From positions 61,983-125,982 of the forward strand of contig CALWZC010000009.1 in the NCBI GenBank assembly GCA_944385935.1: a stretch of 64,000 bases of DNA. Direction: 5' to 3'. Source of the DNA: an uncultured Anaerofilum sp. Its GTDB lineage: Bacteria > Bacillota > Clostridia > Oscillospirales > Ruminococcaceae. A program made the position numbers and the translations under genes. Positions within the stretch are counted from its first letter, which is position 1. Each line of letters begins with the position of its first letter. The notes below the pieces were generated by a model. It was not told the DNA's origin. It did not search any database and saw nothing but the letters and a program-made list of their open reading frames with translations. This document shows positions 17,680 through 27,262 of this stretch, piece after piece.

Positions 17680-20600
17680 ATGGTATATCGTGTATATGTA
17701 GAGCGAAAGCAGGGCTTTGATGTAGAAGCAAAGGCACTGCTGAATGAACTTCACACTCTATTGGAGCTGCACAGCATTACCAACATTCGCCTATTAAATC
17801 GTTATGATGTAGAAGGCATTGACAAAGCACTGTTTGACCGCTGTGTTCCCACTGTATTCAGCGAGCCACAGACAGACAATGTGCTGTATGATTTGCCCCA
17901 ATGGGATGGTGCTGTGTTTGGTGTAGAATTTTTGCCCGGACAGTTTGACCAGCGTGCAGATTCTGCCAGCGAGTGTATCCAGCTTATTAGTCAAGGAGAG
18001 CGCCCCACTGTTCGCAGTGCAAAGGTGTATTTGCTGGAAGGCAATGTTACCCCAGAGCAGTTGGAAGCTGTAAAAAAATATGTTATCAACCCTGTAGAGG
18101 CACGACAGGCAGATTTGGCAGAAAAAGAAACCTTGGCAGTAGAGTATGCCATCCCCACAACTGTAGAAACTCTCACCGGTTTTGTAGATAAAAGCCGTGA
18201 CCAGTTGGCACAATTTGTGCAGGAATATGGTCTTGCTATGGATTTGGATGACATTGCTTTTTGTCAAGAGTACTTCCGCAGCGAGCACCGTGACCCCACC
18301 ATCACCGAAATTCGGATGATTGATACATACTGGTCTGACCATTGCCGCCATACCACCTTTGGCACCATTTTGGATGATGTTGTCATTGAAGATGCACTGG
18401 TAAAGGAAGCCTATGACCAATATCTGGATTTGCGCAAGGAGTTGTATGTAGGCAAAAACAAGCCCATCTGTTTGATGGATTTGGCAACCATTGGCGCAAA
18501 GTATCTGAAAAAGACCGGACAACTGAAAAACTTGGATGAATCCGAAGAAATCAACGCTTGCACCGTAAAAATTAAAGTGGATGTAGATGGACAAGAACAG
18601 GATTGGCTGTTCCTGTTCAAGAATGAAACCCACAACCACCCCACCGAAATTGAGCCCTTTGGTGGTGCTGCCACCTGTATTGGTGGTGCCATTCGTGACC
18701 CTCTCTCTGGTCGTAGCTATGTATATCAGGCAATGCGTGTTACCGGTGCCGGTGACCCATTGGTACCTGTAAAGGATACCATGCCCGGTAAGCTGCCCCA
18801 GCGTAAATTGGTAACCACTGCTGCTGCTGGTTACTCCAGCTATGGCAACCAGATTGGATTGGCTACCGGTCAGGTAGATGAGTTGTATCATCCCGGCTAT
18901 GTGGCAAAGCGTATGGAGATTGGTGCTGTTGTAGGTGCTGCTCCTGCTGCCAATGTACGCCGAGAGGTTCCAGCCCCTGGTGATATTGTAGTATTGTTAG
19001 GTGGTCGCACTGGTCGTGATGGCTGTGGTGGTGCAACTGGTTCTTCCAAAGCCCACAAAATGGAGAGTTTGGAGAGCTGTGGTGCCGAGGTGCAAAAGGG
19101 CAATGCCCCCATTGAAAGAAAATTGCAACGGTTATTCCGTAACCCCGAAGCCACTCGCCTTATCAAGCGTTGTAATGACTTTGGTGCTGGTGGTGTTAGT
19201 GTTGCCATTGGTGAATTGGCAGATGGTCTTGCCATTGACCTAAATGCTGTACCCAAAAAATACGATGGTTTGGATGGCACTGAGTTGGCAATCTCCGAGA
19301 GCCAAGAGCGTATGGCTGTTGTACTGGAGGCAAAGGATGTAGATGCCTTTATCCAGTTGGCACATGGCGAAAATCTGGAAGCAACTGTTGTGGCAACTGT
19401 TACCCAAGAACCTCGCTTGACCATGACATGGAACGGCAATACCATTGTGGACATTAGTCGTGAGTTCCTTAACTCCAATGGTGCCGAAAAACACATTACT
19501 GCCCATGTGGTACAGGGAGAAACCTATTTGCCCAGTTGGAAGGGCGCAACCACAGCCGAAAAAATGAAACAGCTTGTTTCTGACCTGAATGTTTGCGGTA
19601 AAAAAGGACTGTCTGAGCGTTTTGATTCTACCATTGGTGCTGCTACTGTTACCATGCCTTTTGGCGGAAAGTATCAGCTTACCCCCAACCAAGCCATGGT
19701 AGCAAAATTGCCAGTAAAGGGCGAAACAAAAACCTGTTCTGCAATGGCATGGGGCTACAATCCCTTTATTATGGAAAAGAGCCAGTACCATGGTGCTTAT
19801 TTGGCAGTGGTAGAAAGCATTGCCAAGTTGGTGGGTGCAGGTTTTGACTACAAAAATGCCTATTTGACCTTCCAAGAATACTTTGAGCGTTTGGGCAATC
19901 GTCCACAGCGGTGGGGCAAGCCTTTGGCCGCATTGCTGGGTGCTTTGAAAGCACAGTTGGATTTGGGTGTTGGTTCCATTGGCGGTAAGGATTCCATGTC
20001 GGGCAGCTTTGAAAATCTGGATGTTCCTCCCACACTGGTTAGCTTTGCGGTGGCAGTTGGCAACACCGACCATGTATTAAGCCCCGAATTTAAACAGACT
20101 GGTAGCAAGGTAATTCTGTTGCAGCCTGAAACCACAGATGGATTGTTACCTAAAGCCGAAAGCCTAAAAGCTGTGTTTGAGCAGGCTTTGAAATTGATGG
20201 CAGAAGGCAAGGTAAAAGCTGCCAGCACTCCTGGCTATGGTTGCATTGCAGAACAACTGTTCAAAAATAGCCTTGGCAACCGCATTGGTTTTGCTTTGGA
20301 TGATAGCTTCCAGCCAGAAAAACTATTTGTGCCTGCTTATGGCAGCCTGATTTTGGAGGTTTCCGAGGATGTAGCTTGTGGTGTGGTATTGGGCACCACA
20401 ACAGAGCAGTATAGCCTGAAACTGGGCGAGGAACTGCTGGATATGGCAGAACTACAAGAACTGTGGGAAAGCAAGCTAGAGCCGGTTATGCCCTACCGTA
20501 TTTGTAAGGGTGAGGAAAAACAGCCTGTTATCCGTTACGAAACTACCAGCCGTGTGGCTCCCAAAATTGGCATTGCTCGCCCCCATGCTTTGATTCCAGT

Positions 20601-21378
20601 ATTCCCCGGCACCAATTGCGAGTATGACACTGCTCGTGCTTTGGAGCGTGCAGGTGCAGAGGCAGAAATTTTCGTTATCAACAACCTGACCCCACAAGCC
20701 GTTGCCGAAAGCTGTGCCGCTCTGTGCCGCAGCATTGAAAAGAGCCAAATTGTTATGTTGCCCGGTGGGTTCTCCGGTGGTGACGAGCCTGATGGTAGCG
20801 CAAAGTTTATTACTGCATTTTTCCGTGCTCCTGCGGTAAAGGATGCTGTCCATGACCTGCTGAAACATCGAGATGGCTTGATGCTGGGTATCTGTAACGG
20901 ATTCCAAGCATTGGTGAAATTGGGTCTAGTTCCCTTTGGTGAGATTCGTGACATGGACGAAAATTGCCCCACCTTGACCTTCAATACCATTGGACGCCAT
21001 CAAAGTATGCTGGTACAGACTCGCATTGCCAGCAATAAATCTCCTTGGTTTAGCCGCATGAATGTGGATGATATTTACACCATTGCTATTAGCCATGGAG
21101 AGGGTCGTTTTGTTGCTCCTGAAGCTGTGCTGAAGCAGTTGGAGAAAAACGGACAAATTGCCGCCCAATATGTGGACTTGCAAGGCAACCCCACTATGAA
21201 CACTTTGTACAACCCCAACGGAAGTTTGTGGGCCATTGAGTCCATTACTAGCCCTGATGGTCGTGTACTGGGCAAGATGGGTCATACCGAGCGCAGTGGC
21301 GATAATCTGTACAAGAATGTACCCGGCAACCGCTATCAGCCTTTGTTTGAGGGCGGTGTAGATTACTTTAAACTGTAA
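17680..21378 (+). CDS. purL: phosphoribosylformylglycinamidine synthase, single-chain
   Basis: 1232-residue enzyme converting FGAR to FGAM. It is the large one-polypeptide form with a PurS-like N-terminus, two AIRS-like halves (TYWSDHCRHTTF; FKNETHNHPTEIEPFGGAAT; later GVGSIGGKDSMSG) and a C-terminal glutaminase from about residue 960 (FPGTNCEYDTAR, GGFSGGDEPDGSAK, LGICNGFQ with the nucleophilic Cys near residue 1072, and a C-terminal SHGEGRF). Most Bacilli use separate PurS, PurQ and PurL; the fused clade is common in Clostridia. ATG 17680 follows AAGGAGAG. It closes the pur operon before the terminator at 21404. Confidence 0.95.
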   Translation: MVYRVYVERKQGFDVEAKALLNELHTLLELHSITNIRLLNRYDVEGIDKALFDRCVPTVFSEPQTDNVLYDLPQWDGAVFGVEFLPGQFDQRADSASECIQLISQGERPTVRSAKVYLLEGNVTPEQLEAVKKYVINPVEARQADLAEKETLAVEYAIPTTVETLTGFVDKSRDQLAQFVQEYGLAMDLDDIAFCQEYFRSEHRDPTITEIRMIDTYWSDHCRHTTFGTILDDVVIEDALVKEAYDQYLDLRKELYVGKNKPICLMDLATIGAKYLKKTGQLKNLDESEEINACTVKIKVDVDGQEQDWLFLFKNETHNHPTEIEPFGGAATCIGGAIRDPLSGRSYVYQAMRVTGAGDPLVPVKDTMPGKLPQRKLVTTAAAGYSSYGNQIGLATGQVDELYHPGYVAKRMEIGAVVGAAPAANVRREVPAPGDIVVLLGGRTGRDGCGGATGSSKAHKMESLESCGAEVQKGNAPIERKLQRLFRNPEATRLIKRCNDFGAGGVSVAIGELADGLAIDLNAVPKKYDGLDGTELAISESQERMAVVLEAKDVDAFIQLAHGENLEATVVATVTQEPRLTMTWNGNTIVDISREFLNSNGAEKHITAHVVQGETYLPSWKGATTAEKMKQLVSDLNVCGKKGLSERFDSTIGAATVTMPFGGKYQLTPNQAMVAKLPVKGETKTCSAMAWGYNPFIMEKSQYHGAYLAVVESIAKLVGAGFDYKNAYLTFQEYFERLGNRPQRWGKPLAALLGALKAQLDLGVGSIGGKDSMSGSFENLDVPPTLVSFAVAVGNTDHVLSPEFKQTGSKVILLQPETTDGLLPKAESLKAVFEQALKLMAEGKVKAASTPGYGCIAEQLFKNSLGNRIGFALDDSFQPEKLFVPAYGSLILEVSEDVACGVVLGTTTEQYSLKLGEELLDMAELQELWESKLEPVMPYRICKGEEKQPVIRYETTSRVAPKIGIARPHALIPVFPGTNCEYDTARALERAGAEAEIFVINNLTPQAVAESCAALCRSIEKSQIVMLPGGFSGGDEPDGSAKFITAFFRAPAVKDAVHDLLKHRDGLMLGICNGFQALVKLGLVPFGEIRDMDENCPTLTFNTIGRHQSMLVQTRIASNKSPWFSRMNVDDIYTIAISHGEGRFVAPEAVLKQLEKNGQIAAQYVDLQGNPTMNTLYNPNGSLWAIESITSPDGRVLGKMGHTERSGDNLYKNVPGNRYQPLFEGGVDYFKL

Positions 21379-21403
21379 TTTATCCAAGAAGATTTGATAA
21401 AGC

Positions 21404-21450
21404 AAAAAAGCCATTGTTTGGATGATTTCATCCAAACAATGGCTTTTTTT
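21404..21450. terminator. bidirectional terminator after purL
   Basis: AAAAAGCCATTGTTTGGATGA pairs almost perfectly with its complement around TTTC, flanked by A-rich and T-rich runs. It serves both purL and the convergent ABC gene. Confidence 0.9.
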
Positions 21451-21458
21451 ATATTGTA

Positions 21459-23234
21459 TTACATAGGTTTATCCAAAGAAGTGGCGGTATTCCACAAATG
21501 GAAATAGACACCTTTCTTTTCCAACAATTCTTGGTGGGTTCCGCTTTCTTCAATGCCCTCTGCCCCCAAAACAAGAATGCGGTCAGAGTTCTGGATGGTG
21601 GTTAAACGGTGGGCAATGGTGAGAGTGGTGCGCCCCACAGCCAGCTTTTGCAGGCTTTGCCCTACCAAGGCTTCGCTTTCATTATCCAAAGCACTGGTGG
21701 CCTCGTCCAAAATGAGGATAGGTGGATTTTTTAGGAATACTCGTGCAATGCTTAGCCGCTGTTTTTGTCCGCCAGACAGCTTTACTCCTCGTTCGCCTAC
21801 ATAAGTATTATAGCCATCCTTTAGTTGGGTAATAAATTCATGGGCACCAGCCATTTTGGCGGCTTCCACAACTTCCTGTTGGGTGGCATCCGGGCGACCG
21901 TATAGAATATTCTCCATTACAGTGCCACTAAACAGGTATACATCCTGCTGTACAATACCAATGGACTGCCGCAGACTTTTGAGGGTAACAGATTGAATAT
22001 CCTTGCCATCTACATAAATATGCCCCTGTGTAGCATCGTAAAAACGGGGAATTAGATTACACAAAGTGGTCTTTCCGCCACCAGAAGGGCCAACCAATGC
22101 CAACTTTTCACCGGGATGGATGGTAAGGTTTACATGGGAAAATACCTGATTGTGGTCGTCGGGATATTCAAAGCTCACATCCTCAAAGCGGATTTCTCCC
22201 TGTACCTTGCCCAAAGGCTGGGCGTTGGGCTGGTCAAAAATTTCAATATCCGCATCCATAATTTCATAAAAGCGTTCAATGCCAGTCATGCCTCTCTGGA
22301 ATTGCTCGGCAAATTCAATAATTCTGCGAATGGTGGCAATCAAGGTGGTTACATATAGCATATATGCCACCAAATCACCGGCGGCAATCATTCCGTTGAC
22401 CAAAAATAAGCCACCAGCCACCACAACCACCAGATACATCAAACCATCAAATAGCCGTGTGGTGGTGGCAAAGGCTGCCATTGCATGGTAACTCTGTTTT
22501 TTGATAGACAGAAAAGTCTGGTTGTCTTCTTCAAACTTTTGCTGTTCCATTTCTTCGTTGGTAAAGGCTTTTACCACACGTTCACCCAGCAAGCTGTCCT
22601 CTACACGGGCATTTAGCTCGCCAATTTGCTGTCGCTGACGGCGGAACACAGCCCGCAGCCGCAGGTTAATGGGAATACAACACAGCACCATAAGAGGAAT
22701 GCAAGCGTATAAAATCAAGGTGAGGGCAATACTGCTTTGACACAAAACCACAAAGGATGCCAAAATTTTAATGCCAGCAATAAAAAATTCCTCTGGGCAG
22801 TGATGGCTGAACTCGGTTACATCAAATAGGTCGTTGGTGATACGGCCCATAATTTGCCCTACTTTGGTGTTGGAATAGTAGGTGTGTCCCAACTGCTGCA
22901 AATGCCGGAAAGCATCCCGACGCATATCAGTTTCAATATGGCTGCCCATAATATGGCCAATGCCCTGCATATAGTAGTTTGCAGCGGCATCAATGATACG
23001 CAATACCAAATATAAACCACCCAGTCGTAAGATAGTAGATACAGTTAAGGTAGCAGCTCCTCCCATGGCAGAATTGGTGATAAACCGCATAATTTGAGGA
23101 AGTGCCAACTCGCATAGTGTGGTTAGTGCTGCACAAAATAAGTCAAATATAAGAATGTGTTTGTAGCGGGTCATATAGGGCCAGAACCGCTTTATTAAAG
23201 AAAGAGAGCTGTGTTTTTGTTTATTTGCTTCCAT
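21459..23234 (-). CDS. ABC exporter, fused membrane and ATPase domains (homodimer type)
   Basis: 591 residues: six membrane segments in the first 330, then Walker A GPSGGGKTT, signature KLSGGQKQRLSIA, Walker B ILILDEATSALD with catalytic Glu and H-loop TIAHRLT. All elements are intact, so it probably works as a homodimer of the MsbA/BmrA/YheI kind that exports lipids or drugs. ATG 23234 follows AAGGAGGTTTCTGA. It lies 70 bases downstream of the SGNH lipoprotein gene on the same strand, separated by a weak terminator. Substrate unknown. Confidence 0.9.
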   Translation of the reverse strand: MEANKQKHSSLSLIKRFWPYMTRYKHILIFDLFCAALTTLCELALPQIMRFITNSAMGGAATLTVSTILRLGGLYLVLRIIDAAANYYMQGIGHIMGSHIETDMRRDAFRHLQQLGHTYYSNTKVGQIMGRITNDLFDVTEFSHHCPEEFFIAGIKILASFVVLCQSSIALTLILYACIPLMVLCCIPINLRLRAVFRRQRQQIGELNARVEDSLLGERVVKAFTNEEMEQQKFEEDNQTFLSIKKQSYHAMAAFATTTRLFDGLMYLVVVVAGGLFLVNGMIAAGDLVAYMLYVTTLIATIRRIIEFAEQFQRGMTGIERFYEIMDADIEIFDQPNAQPLGKVQGEIRFEDVSFEYPDDHNQVFSHVNLTIHPGEKLALVGPSGGGKTTLCNLIPRFYDATQGHIYVDGKDIQSVTLKSLRQSIGIVQQDVYLFSGTVMENILYGRPDATQQEVVEAAKMAGAHEFITQLKDGYNTYVGERGVKLSGGQKQRLSIARVFLKNPPILILDEATSALDNESEALVGQSLQKLAVGRTTLTIAHRLTTIQNSDRILVLGAEGIEESGTHQELLEKKGVYFHLWNTATSLDKPM

Positions 23235-23265
23235 TCAGAAACCTCCTTAAAAAGAAAAATATCAT

Positions 23266-23300
23266 TCAAAATCCCCCAGTCCACAAGGGTTGGGGGATAA
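23266..23300 (-). terminator. weak terminator after the SGNH gene
   Basis: On the minus strand ATCCCCCAA pairs with TGGGGGAT, followed by TTTTGAAT. The short U-run suggests partial readthrough into the ABC gene. Confidence 0.5.
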
Positions 23301-23304
23301 AATT

Positions 23305-24822
23305 TTATGCTGTTGGGGTAGAACCTTCCGGGTTAGGGCTTGCAGTAGGATCTACTGGTGGAGGGATAGGTGTAGGCTCTGGTGTAGCTGTGGGAGTAGG
23401 AGAAGGAGTAGCTGTAGGCTCTGGTGTAGCTGTAGGGGTGGGGGTGGGCGTTACAGTGGGAACAGGTGTAGGAGAGGGACTGGGAGTAGCAGTTGCTACC
23501 GGTTCACCTTTACAGTTGGCAATGCCTGCTGCACAAGCCTTACAGTTCCAGTTGATGGTTCCTTCTGCACATTGAACAGTACAGGTACAAACAGCCGGTT
23601 TAAACCTTGCATATACTGTAATACCATCTTTTGGGGCGTCTCCGGGTACAGAAAAACTTAAGGTGGAGTTACTTACATCACTGATACGCCCTACTGTGCA
23701 TCCCCAAGAATCGAATTCATATCCCGGAGCAGCAACAGCCTGAACAGAAGAGCAAGATTGCCCAACAGAAACAGTTTGTGCCAATTTGCCTTCTAAATAT
23801 CCCATTGCAGAGGAATTGGAATCCACAATAAAGTATACTGGAATTCCCTTTTTATTCTTGGAGGAAGAAGAGGAAGAAGAATCATCATCGTCCATTGCCT
23901 CGGCACTGTTACGAACAGCCAAGGGGTCTTCTGTAATAATATCTGGGGGAGTTTCCTTGCGCTCAGGAACAGTTTTTAGAGGTTGGGGACGGCGGTCCTC
24001 AGTAATATAGCTATGAGTGCGGACATACTCAAATAGGGCTTCCATTGCTTTTTTGTTTAAATGCACTCCATCACTATAAGTGAAATCGGATTTTGCAAAG
24101 CCTGTGGAACTATCCTTCAATACCTCGCTGGAATCCAAAAATTTATATCCCAGCTCTTCAGCCATTTCAGCTAAAGCCTTGTTAAAGGAATCAATGGTCT
24201 GCATGGTAATACCAGTATTTTGACGGTACTTGTCCACTGGGGGAACAGAGTTGATAATGATATCTGCATAGGGCCATGCATCTGTAATTGTCTTTAGAGC
24301 TTCTTTGTACTCTTCTATGAAGGTTTCGCTGCTCCATCCAATGGTGTTGTTGGTTCCATAGGTGATTACAATTCGCTGGGGTTGCATAATTGCCACAGCT
24401 TCAGGAATTGTAACAGCTCCACTTCTTCCCTGAAAATAGACACATTTTTTGGTGGGCACATGTTGAATGCCCATAGAGATAACGCCAATGGTATTTTTTA
24501 GGGTGGTGTGACCATAGGCCATCATACGAACGGTGTTGGAATCGCCAATAAACAGAGTGTTGTCAATGTATTCTTGCCCAGCGTCCTCACTTTTCTCCAA
24601 AATGGTAGAGCCATATTCTTCTTTGGAAATTTTGCCATCTTCTGCATTGTAGGCTACATCCGCCTCTGGTTCACTCCAAGAGGTTTGAATAGTGGAGCTA
24701 CTGGATGAGGGACTTGCCGAACTGCTGGGGGCACTTTCTTGCTCCCAAAGGCAGCCAGACAACAGCCCTGCGCTGAACAAAGCTGCCAAAAAAACAGACA
24801 AGATTTTTTTGTTGTTTCTCAT
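23305..24822 (-). CDS. SGNH/GDSL-like hydrolase lipoprotein with Pro-Thr tail
   Basis: 505 residues. A signal peptide with lipobox LLSGC puts it on the cell surface. Residues about 80-270 form an SGNH fold: FIGDSNTVRMM (block I Ser), VITYGTNNTIG (block III) and YSDGVHLNKKA (block V Asp and His). This fold removes O-acetyl groups from sugars or peptidoglycan. An acidic Ser-rich linker follows, then a domain resembling an InlB_B/repeat module (GYEFDSWGCTVGRISD) and a tail of TP repeats (TPTPTATPEPT), probably a wall-spanning or glycosylated stalk. The start at 24822 follows GGGAGAACCAC; the frame to 24891 is not supported. Substrate unknown. Confidence 0.75.
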   Translation of the reverse strand: MRNNKKILSVFLAALFSAGLLSGCLWEQESAPSSSASPSSSSSTIQTSWSEPEADVAYNAEDGKISKEEYGSTILEKSEDAGQEYIDNTLFIGDSNTVRMMAYGHTTLKNTIGVISMGIQHVPTKKCVYFQGRSGAVTIPEAVAIMQPQRIVITYGTNNTIGWSSETFIEEYKEALKTITDAWPYADIIINSVPPVDKYRQNTGITMQTIDSFNKALAEMAEELGYKFLDSSEVLKDSSTGFAKSDFTYSDGVHLNKKAMEALFEYVRTHSYITEDRRPQPLKTVPERKETPPDIITEDPLAVRNSAEAMDDDDSSSSSSSKNKKGIPVYFIVDSNSSAMGYLEGKLAQTVSVGQSCSSVQAVAAPGYEFDSWGCTVGRISDVSNSTLSFSVPGDAPKDGITVYARFKPAVCTCTVQCAEGTINWNCKACAAGIANCKGEPVATATPSPSPTPVPTVTPTPTPTATPEPTATPSPTPTATPEPTPIPPPVDPTASPNPEGSTPTA

Positions 24823-24913
24823 GTGGTTCTCCCTTTTTGTATAGGGGCATACTGCCCATTGTTGGTTTGCATATCTTTCTAATATTAGCATACTTCACAT
24901 AAAAATACAAAAC

Positions 24914-24940
24914 AAAAAGGGGCTTTCATGCCCCTTTTCC
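24914..24940 (-). terminator. terminator of the ECF S-component gene
   Basis: AAAAGGGGC pairs with GCCCCTTTT around a short loop, followed on the minus strand by a T-run. Confidence 0.8.
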
Positions 24941-24997
24941 GCAATTTTTACATTTTGCATAAAATCCCTTTGTGACAAACCACAGATAGGGGATAGT

Positions 24998-25564
24998 TTA
25001 GGCAGTTGCAAGCCTTGCTCTTCGTAGTGCAGGAGCCACAAGCTGTACCAAAATAGCAGCACAAACCACCGCCACCAGCCCATTGGCAAGAGAAACTGGA
25101 ATTTTTAGGCTAAGGGTTTCCGCAATGGCAGCTTCCCAAGGGAATCCCTTTACAAAGTGCCCCATGATAATGTTTTTTAGTCCATACAAAACTACATAAG
25201 TCATAGAACCGACAACGCTAGCCAGCCATACTTGAGCACGTTTGCCCTGCTGACAAGCATGGAATCCCAAAAATCCAGCCATATATCCCATGGCAAATTT
25301 GGTTAAAAAGGTAATCCAAAATTCAGGAGCATAGGCAGGGTCGCTTAAATCCAGCAGAGCACTTCCAATGCCAGCGGCCAAGCCACCGGGCAAAGCTCCA
25401 AAGAGCATACCAGCCAACAGGCACATAATGTTGCCAAAGTGAATGCCTGTTTTCCCCAAAGGGCTGGGAATGTCAATGCGAAATTTGCTAAAAATAAACA
25501 CCAACGCCGCCATCAAACCAATCATTACAATCTGGCGGGTAGAAAAAGAAGTTTTTTTGTCCAT
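24998..25564 (-). CDS. ECF transporter S component, possibly for vitamin B6
   Basis: 188-residue membrane protein with about six helices. The opening RQIVMIGLMAALVFIFS followed by LGKTGIHFGNIMCLLAGMLFG is the form of ECF substrate-binding subunits (COG4720-like). These bind a vitamin and share an energising EcfAAT module encoded elsewhere. The MocR/PdxR-type PLP-dependent regulator starts 134 bases away on the other strand. Such regulators often control pyridoxal synthesis or uptake, so a B6 vitamer is the likely cargo; this is inference. ATG 25564 follows TTGGAGGGG; the frame to 25594 is less supported. Confidence 0.75.
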   Translation of the reverse strand: MDKKTSFSTRQIVMIGLMAALVFIFSKFRIDIPSPLGKTGIHFGNIMCLLAGMLFGALPGGLAAGIGSALLDLSDPAYAPEFWITFLTKFAMGYMAGFLGFHACQQGKRAQVWLASVVGSMTYVVLYGLKNIIMGHFVKGFPWEAAIAETLSLKIPVSLANGLVAVVCAAILVQLVAPALRRARLATA

Positions 25565-25620
25565 AAAAATCCCCTCCAATACTTTTCTTGACAAATCTCT
25601 TTATCAAGAGTATGTTGACT

Positions 25621-25626
25621 ATTATA
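25621..25626 (-). promoter_or_regulatory. -10 element of the ECF gene
   Basis: TATAAT on the minus strand, 57 bases before the start. No good -35 lies 17 or 18 bases upstream, which fits a promoter that needs the divergently encoded MocR activator. AGAGTCAGATTCT beside it is a possible binding site. Confidence 0.45.
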
Positions 25627-25698
25627 CAAGAATCTGACTCTATGAAAATAACCAGAAAAAATATTTTTTATAGGTTCAGTTTAAAGGGGTGAGAAACT

Positions 25699-27087
25699 AT
25701 GATTGATTTTGTGGAGATGTTAAACAGTCGTTCTAAAGTACCATTATACCAACAACTCTATGAAGCATTGGCAAAAGCTATTCAAGAAGGGACGCTCCAA
25801 GCAGGGGAAAAATTGCCAGGGAAACGCAGTATGGGAGGACAGTTGGGAGTCAGTGTCAATACTGTGGACACTGCGTATCAGCTTTTGACAGCAGAAGGAT
25901 ATTTAGAAAGCAGACCTCGTTCTGGATTTTATGTAGCACAGGTTCAGCAGTTGGAACAATGTCCCGTTTTACCCGTGGAAAATCCCCCGCCATTGCCAGA
26001 GGAACCCAGATTTAATTTAAGCACAGGTTCTATAGATAATTCCCTTTTTCCCTTCCGTACATGGGGAAGAATTCAAAAAGAACTGCTCTATTCCCGCCCA
26101 CAGTTGCTAAGTCAGGGAGTAGGGCAGGGGGATTTTTCTTTGCGTGAAGCTTTGGCGCAGCATTTGGCACAATATCGAGGAGTGCGGTGCAGCCCCCAGC
26201 AAATTGTGGTGGGAGCAGGCATTGAATACCTACTGGGATTGTTGGTGCCTTTGTTGGGGGATACCATTGCCATTGAAAATCCGGGATACCCACGAGCAAA
26301 GAAAGTAATTGCCAATGGAGGAGCAAATTGTTTGCCCATTTCAGTGGATGGACAGGGGCTTTCTGTGGAGGAATTAAACCAAAAAGACCCACAAGCGGTT
26401 TATGTAACACCAAGCCACCAGTTTCCCACTGGGGTGACAATGCCTGTGGGCAGGCGTACAGCTTTGTTGGGCTGGGCATACCAAAAGCCCCACCGATTGA
26501 TTGTAGAGGATGATTATGATTCGGAATTTCGTTTTGACTTGCGACCTTTGCCCAGTTTGCAGGGGATGGACCAACAGGGCAGAGTGGTATATATTAGCAC
26601 GTTTTCCAAAAGTTTGGCTCCTTCCATTCGTATTGCCTGTATGGTGTTACCTCCCTGTTTGCAACAAAAATGGAACCAGCGGTATGGGGGATATGCTTCA
26701 ACAGTATCTCGTTTTGAACAACAAACCCTCTGCCGTTTTATTCAAGAAGGGCATTTTTCACGCCATTTGGCAAGATTGCGAAACCGCTATAGAAAGCGGA
26801 TGGAACAACTGTACCATGAATTGACAATGCGACTGGGAAAAAAGGTTAAAATCAGTGGTAGCCATACAGGATTGCACTTTCTGCTTACATTTCCTTGTTG
26901 CAATGAACAAGAGTTAATAGAAGCAGCAAAGCAACAAGGGATTTCAGTAACAGGGCTTTCCCAGTATTCTATGGGTTCCCCAAAAGAGAAAAGAGCAGTG
27001 ATTTTGGTGGGATATGGTGGCCTACCCGAAGAACAAATCCCAGCAGCAGCACAAAGTTTACAACAGGCATGGAGCAAGTTTTTATAA
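25699..27087 (+). CDS. MocR/PdxR-type GntR regulator with aminotransferase-like domain
   Basis: 462 residues, the MocR length. The N-terminal winged helix is of GntR type (PLYQQLYEALAKAIQEG; KRSMGGQLGVSVNTVDTAYQ). From about residue 110 there is an aminotransferase class I fold with VEDDYDSEFRFD and ISTFSKSLAPSIRI, whose Lys would bind PLP. Such proteins sense PLP and activate or repress B6 genes or amino-acid genes. It is divergent from the ECF S component, its likely target. ATG 25699 follows GGGGTGAGAAACT. The gene stands alone on its strand. Confidence 0.85.
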   Translation: MIDFVEMLNSRSKVPLYQQLYEALAKAIQEGTLQAGEKLPGKRSMGGQLGVSVNTVDTAYQLLTAEGYLESRPRSGFYVAQVQQLEQCPVLPVENPPPLPEEPRFNLSTGSIDNSLFPFRTWGRIQKELLYSRPQLLSQGVGQGDFSLREALAQHLAQYRGVRCSPQQIVVGAGIEYLLGLLVPLLGDTIAIENPGYPRAKKVIANGGANCLPISVDGQGLSVEELNQKDPQAVYVTPSHQFPTGVTMPVGRRTALLGWAYQKPHRLIVEDDYDSEFRFDLRPLPSLQGMDQQGRVVYISTFSKSLAPSIRIACMVLPPCLQQKWNQRYGGYASTVSRFEQQTLCRFIQEGHFSRHLARLRNRYRKRMEQLYHELTMRLGKKVKISGSHTGLHFLLTFPCCNEQELIEAAKQQGISVTGLSQYSMGSPKEKRAVILVGYGGLPEEQIPAAAQSLQQAWSKFL

Positions 27088-27139
27088 AATTTTCCTATAG
27101 GAATTTATAGATAGAAAAGGGGTTTCCTTCCAACTTTGG

Positions 27140-27169
27140 GCATATTTGATTGCAAGGTGATGCATACTA
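27140..27169 (+). promoter_or_regulatory. spoVT: sigma-G-type promoter of spoVT
   Basis: GCATA (27140-27144), an 18-base spacer, then CATACTA (27163-27169) match the forespore sigma-G consensus GHATR-N18-CATNHTA at every defined position. In Bacillus subtilis spoVT is transcribed by sigma-G. Confidence 0.75.
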
Positions 27170-27262
27170 TCTGCGAGTGCCAAGAAAGTGGCAGAAAAAA
27201 GACAAAGGATTTTTATGAATATCTACAAAAGCCTTTGTTAAGCAGGAAAGGAAGTTTTTGCA

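Noticed and set aside
23225..23661. Glycine/valine repeat proteins on the plus strand
   Set aside because: They are antisense readings of the Pro-Thr repeat tail of the SGNH lipoprotein.
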